Positions 1 to 4,730 of a stretch of DNA of 5,450 nt are shown here, piece by piece. The position numbers and the translations under genes were made by a program. Positions within the stretch are counted from its first letter, which is position 1. Every line of letters begins with the position of its first letter. The DNA is from Candidatus Shapirobacteria bacterium (GTDB lineage: Bacteria > Patescibacteriota > Microgenomatia > UBA12405). The notes under the pieces are model-generated. The model had not been told where the DNA came from, searched no databases, and worked only from the letters and a program-made list of their open reading frames with translations. The stretch is taken from the NCBI GenBank assembly GCA_003647605.1, contig QMND01000053.1, forward strand, positions 1-5,450, read 5' to 3'.

Positions 1-93
1 ATTCTAAATTGGGGATAGATATTAAGGTTAACGAGAAACCGATTTTATTTCAATAAAAAGCATGGTGAAAATTTATAAATTAAAAATTTATTG

Positions 94-115
94 CATATAA
101 TGTTTCGGGCTATAC
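94..115 (-). repeat. attC-like half-site (L'-R' side), degenerate
   Basis: Positions 94-109 match the start of the complete attC-like site at 1260-1275 in 13 of 16 bases, sharing the block GTTTCGG. On the minus strand the terminal box reads ATTATATG, where the better site has GTTATGTG, so the first G of the expected GTT is A here. The half-site overlaps the stop codon of the HepT gene (110-112). Its likely partner is the half-site at 1216-1236, since TTATATG complements CATATAA there. The 93 bases to its left hold no open reading frame that I can support, only an AT-rich stretch near 70-92 with self-complementarity. The attC reading is inference from similarity to the other sites in the window. 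Confidence 0.45.
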
Positions 116-469
116 AAAGTTAGCTGATTTTTCTAAAGATCCTAAAATTGTTAATATCTGTTTCTTTAGTTTCGGAAGGTCCTTTTTGGAAGTCGCCCAA
201 ACTATGCTCATCTCAATTCCAAAATAATGGTGAATCAGTTTGTCGCGCATACCAGCTATTTCACGCCACTCAACTTCTGGATATTTTTTTCTGAAAAAAG
301 CTGGTAAATTTTTGGCTGCTTCGCCGATAATTTCAATTCTTCTTACGACCGCATCTTGAGTCTTAATATCCCCCAAAAAATCCTCTTCTGAAATACCTTC
401 TAAGAATCTTTCAACTTCATTAATACTTTCCAAGATGTGCTCAAGAAAAATTTTAGGATTTTTTTTCAT
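110..469 (-). CDS. hepT: HepT-like HEPN-domain ribonuclease toxin (DUF86)
   Basis: The 119-residue, mostly helical product is the usual size for a HepT/DUF86 toxin. It carries the HEPN signature R-X4-H-X-Y as R75, H80 and Y82 in [10 protein letters not shown], preceded by the typical [14 protein letters not shown] segment (residues 43-56). In studied members this motif is the RNase active site, and the partner MntA silences the toxin by adding AMP to the motif tyrosine; Tyr82 is that residue here. The gene starts at ATG 469, and its first 17 bases overlap the end of the MntA-like gene, so the two are probably translationally coupled. The overlap contains a run of eight A residues on the coding strand. 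The stop codon TAG lies inside an attC-like half-site. The RNA target cannot be told from sequence. All key residues are present, so the toxin is probably intact. Confidence 0.92.
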   Translation of the reverse strand: MKKNPKIFLEHILESINEVERFLEGISEEDFLGDIKTQDAVVRRIEIIGEAAKNLPAFFRKKYPEVEWREIAGMRDKLIHHYFGIEMSIVWATSKKDLPKLKKQILTILGSLEKSANFV

Positions 470-746
470 AAATAATCTGTTGTTCTTTTAAAATAATATC
501 CTTGAGTAGTGGGTGGATGGAACCATATGTTAGCAGGTCAACTTTTTGGCCTAATTTATCTTCTAAGTCAAACTGCAGCTTGACTAGATCAAGCAAGCTT
601 TTACCGTCCTCTAGTTGAACCAAGACATCAACATCGCTTTTTTTTCTTGCCTCGCCCCGAACCACGGATCCAAAAAGAGCTGCCTTAAGCACCCCCTGAG
701 ACTTTAGAACAGGTAAGATTTTAATACTGATATCTTGGATTGTCAT
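453..746 (-). CDS. mntA: MntA-like minimal nucleotidyltransferase antitoxin
   Basis: This 97-residue protein is a stand-alone minimal nucleotidyltransferase (pol-beta fold). It has the signature G26-S27-X10-D38-X-D40 and a third acidic residue, D70, in KVDLLT, the three metal-binding aspartates of the family. MntA proteins of this size act as antitoxins by AMPylating the HEPN toxin encoded beside them, which fits the overlapping hepT gene downstream. A TTG at 749 lies directly before the ATG at 746. I chose the ATG because it is the stronger codon and nothing favours the extra residue. There is no clear Shine-Dalgarno sequence. A -10-like TAAAAT on the minus strand (759-754) ends 7 nt before the ATG, suggesting a very short or absent leader. 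The catalytic set is complete. The family call is firm; the antitoxin role rests on the neighbour. Confidence 0.9.
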   Translation of the reverse strand: MTIQDISIKILPVLKSQGVLKAALFGSVVRGEARKKSDVDVLVQLEDGKSLLDLVKLQFDLEDKLGQKVDLLTYGSIHPLLKDIILKEQQIIYEKKS

Positions 747-753
747 CAATTAA

Positions 754-759
754 ATTTTA
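754..759 (-). promoter_or_regulatory. Putative -10 box for mntA-hepT
   Basis: The minus strand reads TAAAAT (5 of 6 to TATAAT), ending 7 nt before the ATG at 746. The only upstream partner at 17-bp spacing is a T-run, a weak -35. The spacing would place the transcript start at or near the start codon. Confidence 0.35.
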
Positions 760-802
760 ACACAGAAGGCAAAAACAAAAAAATCGGCTAATTTGGGTTG
801 AA

Positions 803-830
803 GTCTGACAAATAATTAAACTTTTTACTC
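803..830 (+). repeat. Left arm of 28-bp inverted repeat around the VOC gene
   Basis: This arm matches the reverse complement of 1184-1211 in 26 of 28 bases; both differences are C/T. It overlaps the last two bases of the VOC stop codon (829-831), so the repeat begins where the gene ends. The arms enclose 353 bp (831-1183). Similarity does not continue outward or inward. The length and near identity make chance unlikely even in AT-rich DNA. Confidence 0.9.
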
Positions 831-1173
831 AAATGACTTCTATTTTGTTTCCGTCAATATCGGTAAACATGAAAGTTTTGCCCCAGCCGAAGTCTTTTAC
901 TTCCGTTAATACATTAACTTTCTTTTCTAAAAGTATGTTGTATATATTATCAACGTCGTTTGTTTTTAATATAACCGTTTGCTTGCCAGGAACTTTTTCA
1001 GGAGAGTCGGCAAGGTTAATTGCAAAACTGGTTTTATCATCAGGATTTACTTTTAATTCAATAAAGTGACCATCATCTCGAATGAGTACGAAACCAAGCG
1101 TGTTAAGATAAAAAGACTTTGATTTATTAATGTTGTTTGTGTATACAATAACTGTATTTAGTGCATCGAACAT
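829..1173 (-). CDS. VOC-superfamily (glyoxalase/bleomycin-resistance fold) protein
   Basis: The 114-residue product has the paired beta-alpha-beta-beta-beta layout of the vicinal oxygen chelate fold. Module one shows KSKSFYLNTLGF (residues 17-28) and GHFIEL (35-40). Module two ends with the characteristic WGKTFMFTDIDGNKIEV (97-113), including the usual metal-ligand glutamate E112. The position of the first metal ligand, commonly His, is Thr7, so metal chemistry may be altered. Members include lyases, dioxygenases, thiol transferases and drug-binding resistance proteins; the substrate cannot be assigned. A single small VOC gene is typical mobile cargo. The start is ATG 1173, preceded by TAATATTT without a Shine-Dalgarno site. 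The gene is enclosed almost exactly by a 28-bp inverted repeat and lies between two attC-like half-sites. Family confidence is high; function is unknown. Confidence 0.88.
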   Translation of the reverse strand: MFDALNTVIVYTNNINKSKSFYLNTLGFVLIRDDGHFIELKVNPDDKTSFAINLADSPEKVPGKQTVILKTNDVDNIYNILLEKKVNVLTEVKDFGWGKTFMFTDIDGNKIEVI

Positions 1174-1183
1174 AAATATTAGA

Positions 1184-1211
1184 GAGTGAAAAGTTTAATT
1201 ATTTGTCAGGC
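1184..1211 (-). repeat. Right arm of 28-bp inverted repeat around the VOC gene
   Basis: Reverse complement of 803-830 with two mismatches. It lies 10 bp upstream of the VOC start codon (minus strand) and 4 bp from the attC-like half-site at 1216-1236, so the repeat, the half-site and the gene are nested closely. Confidence 0.9.
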
Positions 1212-1215
1212 ATAG

Positions 1216-1236
1216 CCGCATATACTTTGTTATATG
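1216..1236 (-). repeat. attC-like half-site (R''-L'' side)
   Basis: This 21-bp stretch matches positions 1356-1376 of the complete attC-like site in 18 of 21 bases. On the minus strand it begins CATATAAC followed by AAAGTATATGCGG, the arrangement of an R'' box, a short spacer and an L'' box. No complementary L'-R' half lies within the usual 60-140 bp. The best candidate is at 94-115, beyond the VOC and mntA-hepT genes. It could be a broken site or one interrupted by an insertion. Confidence 0.5.
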
Positions 1237-1239
1237 ATG

Positions 1240-1256
1240 TAGCTCGATTAGAGCTA
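1240..1256. repeat. Perfect 6-bp stem hairpin
   Basis: TAGCTC and GAGCTA pair perfectly around a 5-base loop. The hairpin fills most of the 23-bp gap between the half-site ending at 1236 and the attC-like site beginning at 1260. It is not followed by a T-run on either strand, so it is not a convincing terminator. Confidence 0.6.
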
Positions 1257-1259
1257 TTT

Positions 1260-1377
1260 CACATAACGTTTCGGTATATCTGATGTCCTGCCGATAACTT
1301 ATTTATTATATCAAATTTCGGCTGGATATGGGTGAGCCCCGAGCCGAGGGCTGAACCGCATATCCCTTGTTATACGC
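1260..1377 (-). repeat. attC-like recombination site (118 bp)
   Basis: On the minus strand the site begins GCGTATAAC and ends GTTATGTG, with the AAC/GTT triplets expected of R'' and R' boxes. Next to these, GGATAT can pair with ATATACC if one base is bulged, resembling L''/L' boxes with an extrahelical base. An inner imperfect stem (TCC-A-GCCGA with TCGGC-A-GGA) closes an AT-rich loop, and a side hairpin AGCCC/GGGCT sits near 1336-1353. The length lies within the usual attC range. On the minus strand the site follows the peptidase gene, the normal order of ORF then attC in a cassette. Integron attC sites are recombined as folded single strands, so the fold is the relevant evidence. No integrase is present in the window. 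A structured repeat of another kind remains possible. Confidence 0.6.
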
Positions 1378-1390
1378 CCCGACGACTAAA

Positions 1391-1431
1391 AGGAGGAGAG
1401 CGCAGCGTGGCACGAAGCGTAGCGGAGTGAG
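1391..1431. repeat. GC-rich tag with GTAGCGGAG motif
   Basis: About 65% of the first 40 bases are G or C, against strongly AT-rich surroundings. It contains two related units, GCGCAGCGTGGC and GAAGCGTAGCGG, and the 9-mer GTAGCGGAG at 1419-1427, which recurs at 2219-2227 on the other side of the peptidase gene. The tag directly follows the attC-like site. In one plus-strand frame it reads GERSVARSVAE then a stop, but there is no start codon, so I do not call it a gene. Confidence 0.5.
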
Positions 1432-1448
1432 TTCAAAAAATATTTTTC
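1432..1448 (+). repeat. Left arm of 17-bp perfect inverted repeat around the peptidase gene
   Basis: The bases TTCAAAAAATATTTTTC are the exact reverse complement of 2321-2337. The core AAAAATATTTTT is itself palindromic, so the informative part is the asymmetric TTC/GAA ends and unequal A/T runs. The low complexity lowers its weight. Confidence 0.7.
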
Positions 1449-1507
1449 GTTCTCATTTATCAGATAGACTTTCCTAATTAATTATAAATTTCATTTTTCA
1501 AAACTCC

Positions 1508-2173
1508 TTATTCTTTTTCGTTAATAACAAACCATTCTCCCTCAGTTATAACTTCAATTTTACCATCAATTATCTTTAACGCAGAATCATCATCAAGGGC
1601 ATAAATTGTTTTGTTTATTTCTTGTCCAACTTGTTCTATATTTTCTCTTCTCATTTTTTTAAACCATTCAGAATTTAAATGTGGCAAGAAATAAAAATCT
1701 ACAAAATTTAAACCTTTTAATTCTTCAGTTTCAAGCATGTCTTCTTCATAAATTACTTGAGATAATTTTAAAGCTAAGTCAGGATTAGTAACCATACTTC
1801 CAGCAGAAACGCCAACATAAACCTTATCTTTTAATAAATCAGGTAATATTTTAGACAAACCTGATTTATTTAACCATCTCATCAGGTGGTAAGTATTTCC
1901 TCCTTCAAAAAACAAAACATCTGCTCTTTCCAAACTCGGCTTCCATATTTTTTCATCAACTGCTGAAATGTCTGTGATTTCAATTGATTTGAAGTTTTGT
2001 TTTTTTAAATTAATTAAGTCAGTAATAAACCAGTCTTTATCACCTGATTCAACATTGCTAGCAGTTGGTATAAAAACAACTATTGTATCTTCTGGCTTTT
2101 TGCCTGTCAATTCAAACAAGGCATTAGCAATTGAATTATTTGTAAGCCCACTTGATGTTAGTAATAGTTTCAT
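1508..2173 (-). CDS. Peptidase E-like protein (family S51, class I glutamine amidotransferase-like fold)
   Basis: The 221-residue product matches the length of peptidase E, a cytoplasmic serine peptidase that splits Asp-X dipeptides in characterised members. Visible landmarks in order: MKLLLTSSGL (1-10), VVFIPTAS (32-39), FFEGGNTYHLM (88-98), the nucleophile elbow VGVSAGSMV (120-128) with Ser123, and FLPHLNSEW (162-170) with the probable catalytic His165. These fit the S51 family rather than a Cys-dependent amidotransferase, since the elbow residue is Ser. No signal peptide is seen. The start is ATG 2173; TAATAT lies just upstream and there is no Shine-Dalgarno site. The gene is the only ORF in a putative cassette and is transcribed towards its attC-like site. 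Several S51-like branches lack proven dipeptidase activity, so the substrate is uncertain. Confidence 0.85.
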   Translation of the reverse strand: MKLLLTSSGLTNNSIANALFELTGKKPEDTIVVFIPTASNVESGDKDWFITDLINLKKQNFKSIEITDISAVDEKIWKPSLERADVLFFEGGNTYHLMRWLNKSGLSKILPDLLKDKVYVGVSAGSMVTNPDLALKLSQVIYEEDMLETEELKGLNFVDFYFLPHLNSEWFKKMRRENIEQVGQEINKTIYALDDDSALKIIDGKIEVITEGEWFVINEKE

Positions 2174-2211
2174 AATATTAAAGAAAAAGAATTAAAATTT
2201 ATAAATCAATC

Positions 2212-2238
2212 GTTTTCTGTAGCGGAGCGGAAGAAAAC
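2212..2238. repeat. Hairpin upstream of the peptidase gene
   Basis: GTTTTCT (2212-2218) and AGAAAAC (2232-2238) form a perfect 7-bp stem around a 13-base loop containing the GTAGCGGAG tag. It sits 39 bases upstream of the peptidase start, within the transcribed or promoter region. It could shape the leader or belong to the cassette's repeated tag; there is no U-tract to support termination. Confidence 0.45.
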
Positions 2239-2320
2239 ACAGTATCATCCCCCTCTTTTATTTTAGAAAAAATCAAAATTATTCCCCTTTTTAGAAAGCA
2301 TATCATCATTTTACCTCTTA

Positions 2321-2337
2321 GAAAAATATTTTTTGAA
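2321..2337 (-). repeat. Right arm of 17-bp perfect inverted repeat around the peptidase gene
   Basis: Exact reverse complement of 1432-1448. It ends two bases before the attC-like box GCGTATAAC at 2340-2348, so it lies just inside the putative cassette boundary. Confidence 0.7.
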
Positions 2338-2339
2338 TT

Positions 2340-2377
2340 GCGTATAACTGGTTTTTATACAGAATATTTGTTATGTG
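2340..2377 (-). repeat. Short attC-like site (38 bp), insertion point of the cassette
   Basis: The minus strand begins CACATAAC and ends GTTATACGC with 21 AT-rich bases between, including CAAATATTCTGTATA. The AAC and GTT triplets fit R'' and R' boxes, but the site lacks the inner arm of a normal attC and is shorter than usual. Its outer box complements 1260-1267 perfectly and its inner box complements 1369-1377 perfectly. It may be a deleted attC, a secondary target or an attachment site of another system. Confidence 0.45.
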
Positions 2378-2424
2378 TAATACTAACCTGTCTAAACAAA
2401 TAATAGTAGATTTTAACACAAAAA

Positions 2425-3366
2425 TTAAGTCAGTTTTTTGATGGCGCGGAGGAGAGAATCGAGGTCCAGGTCGTAATGCTGATAAAGTTTGGAATAATCT
2501 TTAGCTGATTGACCAAATTGGTTGTCAACAGCCAAATGGATAAAAGGAACCGATAAATTACTTTCTAGTAATAAATGTGCAATGGCTTCACCTAATCCTC
2601 CAATTTTTTGATGGTCTTCAACAACAATTAATTTACCTGTTTTTTTAAGACTGTGGAGAATTGTTTTTTGGTCTAAAGGTTTGATAGACGAAGCGTTGAT
2701 AATTTCTAAAGACAATTTGTTTTTAAGTTTGACCTGAGCTTGAAGTGCAGTATCTAAAATAGGACCATGTCCAATAATGGTTAAATCTTGACCAAGTTGT
2801 AAGATGTGTGATTTGCCGATGGTAAAAGATAATTTAGGAGGAAAAAACAAAGGGGTATCAGGTCTGACTAGACGGAGATAGGCAGGTCGGCGACTGTGAG
2901 ATATGGCGGTAGTGATTTTGGCAGTCTCAGTGGCATCAGCTGGAGAAAAAACTTCCATGTTAGGCAAAACTCGCATCAAAGCAATATCTTCTAACATTTG
3001 GTGAGTAGCCCCCAAAGCCCCCGACATCAGACCGGCATGAGAGCCGACAATTTTGACATTAGCATGGTTATAACAAATTGATTGTTTAATGACAGCCCAA
3101 TTGATGGCCGGAGAGAAACAAGAAAAGGAAGCCACAAAAACAGTTTTGCCAGTTTTGGCCAAACCAGCCGCAACACCAGTCGCATTGTTTTCGGCCACTC
3201 CAGCTTCGATAAAACGATGGGGGAACTTTTGGGCAAACTTGGTTAGTTTTAAAGAAGACTTGAGATCAACAGAGACAACAAAAATGTTTTTATTTTTAGA
3301 AGCTAAGGCGGTCAGGGTATCGCCAAAGGCTTGTCGTATCGAAGCTAATTTTGTTTTATTTTTCAT
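2425..3366 (-). CDS. Transketolase, C-terminal subunit
   Basis: This 313-residue protein equals the pyrimidine-binding and C-terminal domains of transketolase. With the N subunit it would transfer two-carbon ketol units between sugar phosphates in the non-oxidative pentose phosphate pathway, in the cytoplasm. Landmarks: RFIEAGVAENNATGVAAGLA (51-70), where E59 is the conserved glutamate that activates the ThDP cofactor; GALGATHQMLEDIALMR (116-132); PNMEVFSPAD (135-144); RLVRPD (165-170); and in the C-terminal domain VVEDHQKIGGLGEAIA (248-263). The usual AEQ after the catalytic glutamate is AEN here. The start ATG overlaps the stop of the N subunit as ATGA (3366-3363), so translation is likely coupled, giving balanced subunits. 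A dehydrogenase or DXS-like assignment fits less well because of the short domain set and the paired N subunit. Confidence 0.92.
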   Translation of the reverse strand: MKNKTKLASIRQAFGDTLTALASKNKNIFVVSVDLKSSLKLTKFAQKFPHRFIEAGVAENNATGVAAGLAKTGKTVFVASFSCFSPAINWAVIKQSICYNHANVKIVGSHAGLMSGALGATHQMLEDIALMRVLPNMEVFSPADATETAKITTAISHSRRPAYLRLVRPDTPLFFPPKLSFTIGKSHILQLGQDLTIIGHGPILDTALQAQVKLKNKLSLEIINASSIKPLDQKTILHSLKKTGKLIVVEDHQKIGGLGEAIAHLLLESNLSVPFIHLAVDNQFGQSAKDYSKLYQHYDLDLDSLLRAIKKLT

Positions 3367-4196
3367 AATCCTTGAGATATTTCTTTAACAGTCTGTTGAT
3401 AAAGTTTAGAAGATAAATTTTTTAAGTCATGATAATGATAATCGTGTTGCATAAAAGAAACACCTTTGGCAAAAGTGGTGTGAGCTATGATGGCAGTAGG
3501 ACGAATCGATTGAGTGGCTTGTTTGAAGGCGCGAAGGATTTGTTTAAAATCATGACCATTAACTTCTTTGACACTCCAACCAAAATGGATGTATTTGGCC
3601 CCCAAGTCTTCTAAAGGCATAATGTCATCAACAGCCCCATCAATTTGGTATTTATTGTTATCGACAATATTGATTAAATTGTTCAAATTGTATTTATTGG
3701 CAAAAGTGACGGCTTCCCAAATTTGACCTTCTTGATGTTCGGCATCAGAAGTTAAACAGATAGTAAACTTTTTTTTATGATCGATTTTGTCAGCCAAAGC
3801 CAAACCTGTGGCGAAAGATAGCCCTTGCCCTAAAGAACCTGAGGAATAAGAAACTCCGGGAACATCGGTGGAAACATGGCCTTGTAAAATAGACTTAAAT
3901 TGAGAATATGTTTTGAGTTTGGAAACGGAAAAATAGTTTTTAACTGATAAAACGGCATAAAGAGCCGGACATAAATGGCCGGCTGAAAGAATAAAACGGT
4001 CGTCTTTAGCAGACGGTTGGGAATCAGAGAAAGAAAAAAGGTCAGAAAAGTAGACAGTGTTGATTAAGTCGATAGATGATAATGGTCCGCCTAGATGAGA
4101 GGATTGTGAGTAGTAATTAATATCGAGAATATGTTTACGCAAACGCTTAGATAATTTTTGGAGTTTTTTGATTTTGGGGTTAGAAAAAAGACTCAT
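3363..4196 (-). CDS. Transketolase, N-terminal (ThDP-binding) subunit
   Basis: The 277-residue protein is the diphosphate-binding half of a split transketolase. Landmarks: SSHLGGPLSSIDL (32-44) with His34; SAGHLCPALYA (71-81) with His74; SSGSLGQGLSFATGLAL (118-134); the ThDP-metal motif region TSDAEHQEGQIWEA (149-162) with Asp151; VDNNKYQIDG (178-187); and NGHDF (213-217). The family motif Gly-Asp-Gly is Ser-Asp-Ala here: the metal-binding Asp remains but both glycines are replaced. The rest of the active site looks normal. The gene starts at ATG 4196 with TATACT six nt upstream and no Shine-Dalgarno site. It is divergent from the sigma-factor gene, with 42 bp between them, and overlaps the C subunit by 4 bp. 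Split transketolases are usual in many archaea and small-genome bacteria. Confidence 0.92.
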   Translation of the reverse strand: MSLFSNPKIKKLQKLSKRLRKHILDINYYSQSSHLGGPLSSIDLINTVYFSDLFSFSDSQPSAKDDRFILSAGHLCPALYAVLSVKNYFSVSKLKTYSQFKSILQGHVSTDVPGVSYSSGSLGQGLSFATGLALADKIDHKKKFTICLTSDAEHQEGQIWEAVTFANKYNLNNLINIVDNNKYQIDGAVDDIMPLEDLGAKYIHFGWSVKEVNGHDFKQILRAFKQATQSIRPTAIIAHTTFAKGVSFMQHDYHYHDLKNLSSKLYQQTVKEISQGL

Positions 4197-4202
4197 ATTT
4201 TA

Positions 4203-4208
4203 AGTATA
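4203..4208 (-). promoter_or_regulatory. Putative -10 box for the transketolase operon
   Basis: The minus strand reads TATACT, five of six to TATAAT, ending six nt before the ATG at 4196. This would give an almost leaderless mRNA, consistent with the missing ribosome binding site. No good -35 hexamer is visible at 16-18 bp. Confidence 0.4.
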
Positions 4209-4220
4209 GACTAAAAATTG

Positions 4221-4229
4221 TGCTAAAGT
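4221..4229 (+). promoter_or_regulatory. Putative extended -10 for the sigma-factor operon
   Basis: TGCTAAAGT resembles an extended -10 (TGn plus TAAAGT, four of six), ending nine nt before the ATG at 4239. The overlapping AGTAGG (4227-4232) could serve as a weak Shine-Dalgarno instead. With both promoters in 42 bp, the two RNA polymerase sites would overlap. Confidence 0.3.
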
Positions 4230-4238
4230 AGGCATTAG

Positions 4239-4730
4239 ATGAGGGATTTTTATGATAAATACTATAAAGGTATTCGAGGTTTTGTGGCTAAAAAGGTAGA
4301 TGATGATGAAGATGTGGAAGAATTGGTTAATAAAATATTGCTAGCTGGCTGGAATGCTTTACCAACTTTCAAAGGTAAATCTAAACAATTTAGTTGGTTG
4401 TGTGGAATTGCTAAACACAAAATAATCGATTTTTATAGAAAAGAGAAACTAAAAACTGTCCTGTTTTCGGCTATGCCTGGTATAGAGGCAGTGGCCGAAA
4501 AGGCTTTGGGGCCAGAGGCAGAAAGTTTGAAGACAGAGTTGAAAGAAGAGTTAAAAAATAAGTTAAAAAAATTAAGTGAGGGATATGCAAAAATTTTGCG
4601 ACTTAAATATATAGAAGGTTTTAAGGTGAAGGAAATCGCCGACAAATTGAAGACAAGCGCTAAGGCGATTGAGTCTAAATTGTCGAGAGCTAGACAAGCC
4701 TTAAGAAAAGTCTATGAAAAAAATAATTAA
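4239..4730 (+). CDS. ECF-type RNA polymerase sigma factor
   Basis: The 163-residue product has only the two sigma-70 domains of the ECF group. Sigma-2 spans about residues 3-70, with DDDEDVEELVNKILLAGW (21-38) as the core-binding region and FSWLCGIAKHKIIDFYRKEK (51-70) as the -10 recognition part. A charged linker, rich in Lys and Glu, runs from about 85 to 110. Sigma-4 spans about 111-157 and contains a helix-turn-helix in KEIADKLKTSAKAIESKLSR (131-150). It would direct RNA polymerase to a limited gene set in response to a signal. The next gene, a membrane protein, overlaps its last 17 bases, so co-expression is likely, and a membrane partner that restrains the sigma factor is plausible but unproven. 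The start at ATG 4239 gives the full sigma-2 domain. Confidence 0.88.
   Translation: MRDFYDKYYKGIRGFVAKKVDDDEDVEELVNKILLAGWNALPTFKGKSKQFSWLCGIAKHKIIDFYRKEKLKTVLFSAMPGIEAVAEKALGPEAESLKTELKEELKNKLKKLSEGYAKILRLKYIEGFKVKEIADKLKTSAKAIESKLSRARQALRKVYEKNN

Larger units (their letters stand above)
1174..1507. other. 334-bp gene-free recombination region between VOC and peptidase genes
   Basis: I see no coding region here. From left to right it holds the right arm of the VOC inverted repeat, an attC-like half-site, a perfect small hairpin, a complete attC-like site, a GC-rich tag, one arm of a 17-bp inverted repeat, and about 60 AT-rich bases running to the peptidase stop codon. No intrinsic terminator with a U-tract is evident. 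Confidence 0.7.
1267..2347 (-). mobile_element. Putative integron-like gene cassette carrying a peptidase-E-like gene
   Basis: Cutting on the minus strand between G and TT in the two boxes GTTATACGC (2348-2340) and GTTATGTG (1267-1260) defines a 1081-bp unit. Its left end (TTATACGC) is perfectly complementary to the R'' box of its own attC-like site (GCGTATAAC, 1377-1369), as in a circularised cassette. The flanking box halves, CACATAAC at 2377-2370 and TTATGTG at 1266-1260, are perfectly complementary to each other, as expected of the site before insertion. The unit contains one ORF, a 17-bp inverted repeat and two copies of a GTAGCGGAG tag. No transposase, integrase or target-site duplication is seen. 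This is inference from end sequences. The alternative is an unrelated element with nested inverted repeats. Confidence 0.5.

Noticed and set aside
747..749. TTG as the start codon of mntA
   Set aside because: It adds one residue only; the ATG at 746 follows immediately and is the stronger start.
833..1069. Plus-strand ORF of 78 codons inside the VOC gene
   Set aside because: It is antisense to a well-supported VOC protein and has no recognisable domain.
1240..1256. Intrinsic terminator
   Set aside because: A perfect stem is present but no U-tract follows on either strand.
1383..1430. Small ORF reading GERSVARSVAE in the GC-rich tag
   Set aside because: No start codon or ribosome binding site, and the sequence is better seen as a repeated DNA tag.
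1968..2195. Plus-strand ORF of 75 codons over the start of the peptidase gene
   Set aside because: Antisense to the S51 family protein, with no motif and no upstream signals.
1260..2377. Classical insertion sequence or MITE
   Set aside because: No transposase and no target-site duplication; the end complementarity fits cassette recombination better, though a non-autonomous element is not excluded.
3089..3388. Plus-strand ORF of 99 codons across the transketolase junction
   Set aside because: It mirrors conserved transketolase sequence on the opposite strand and has no independent support.
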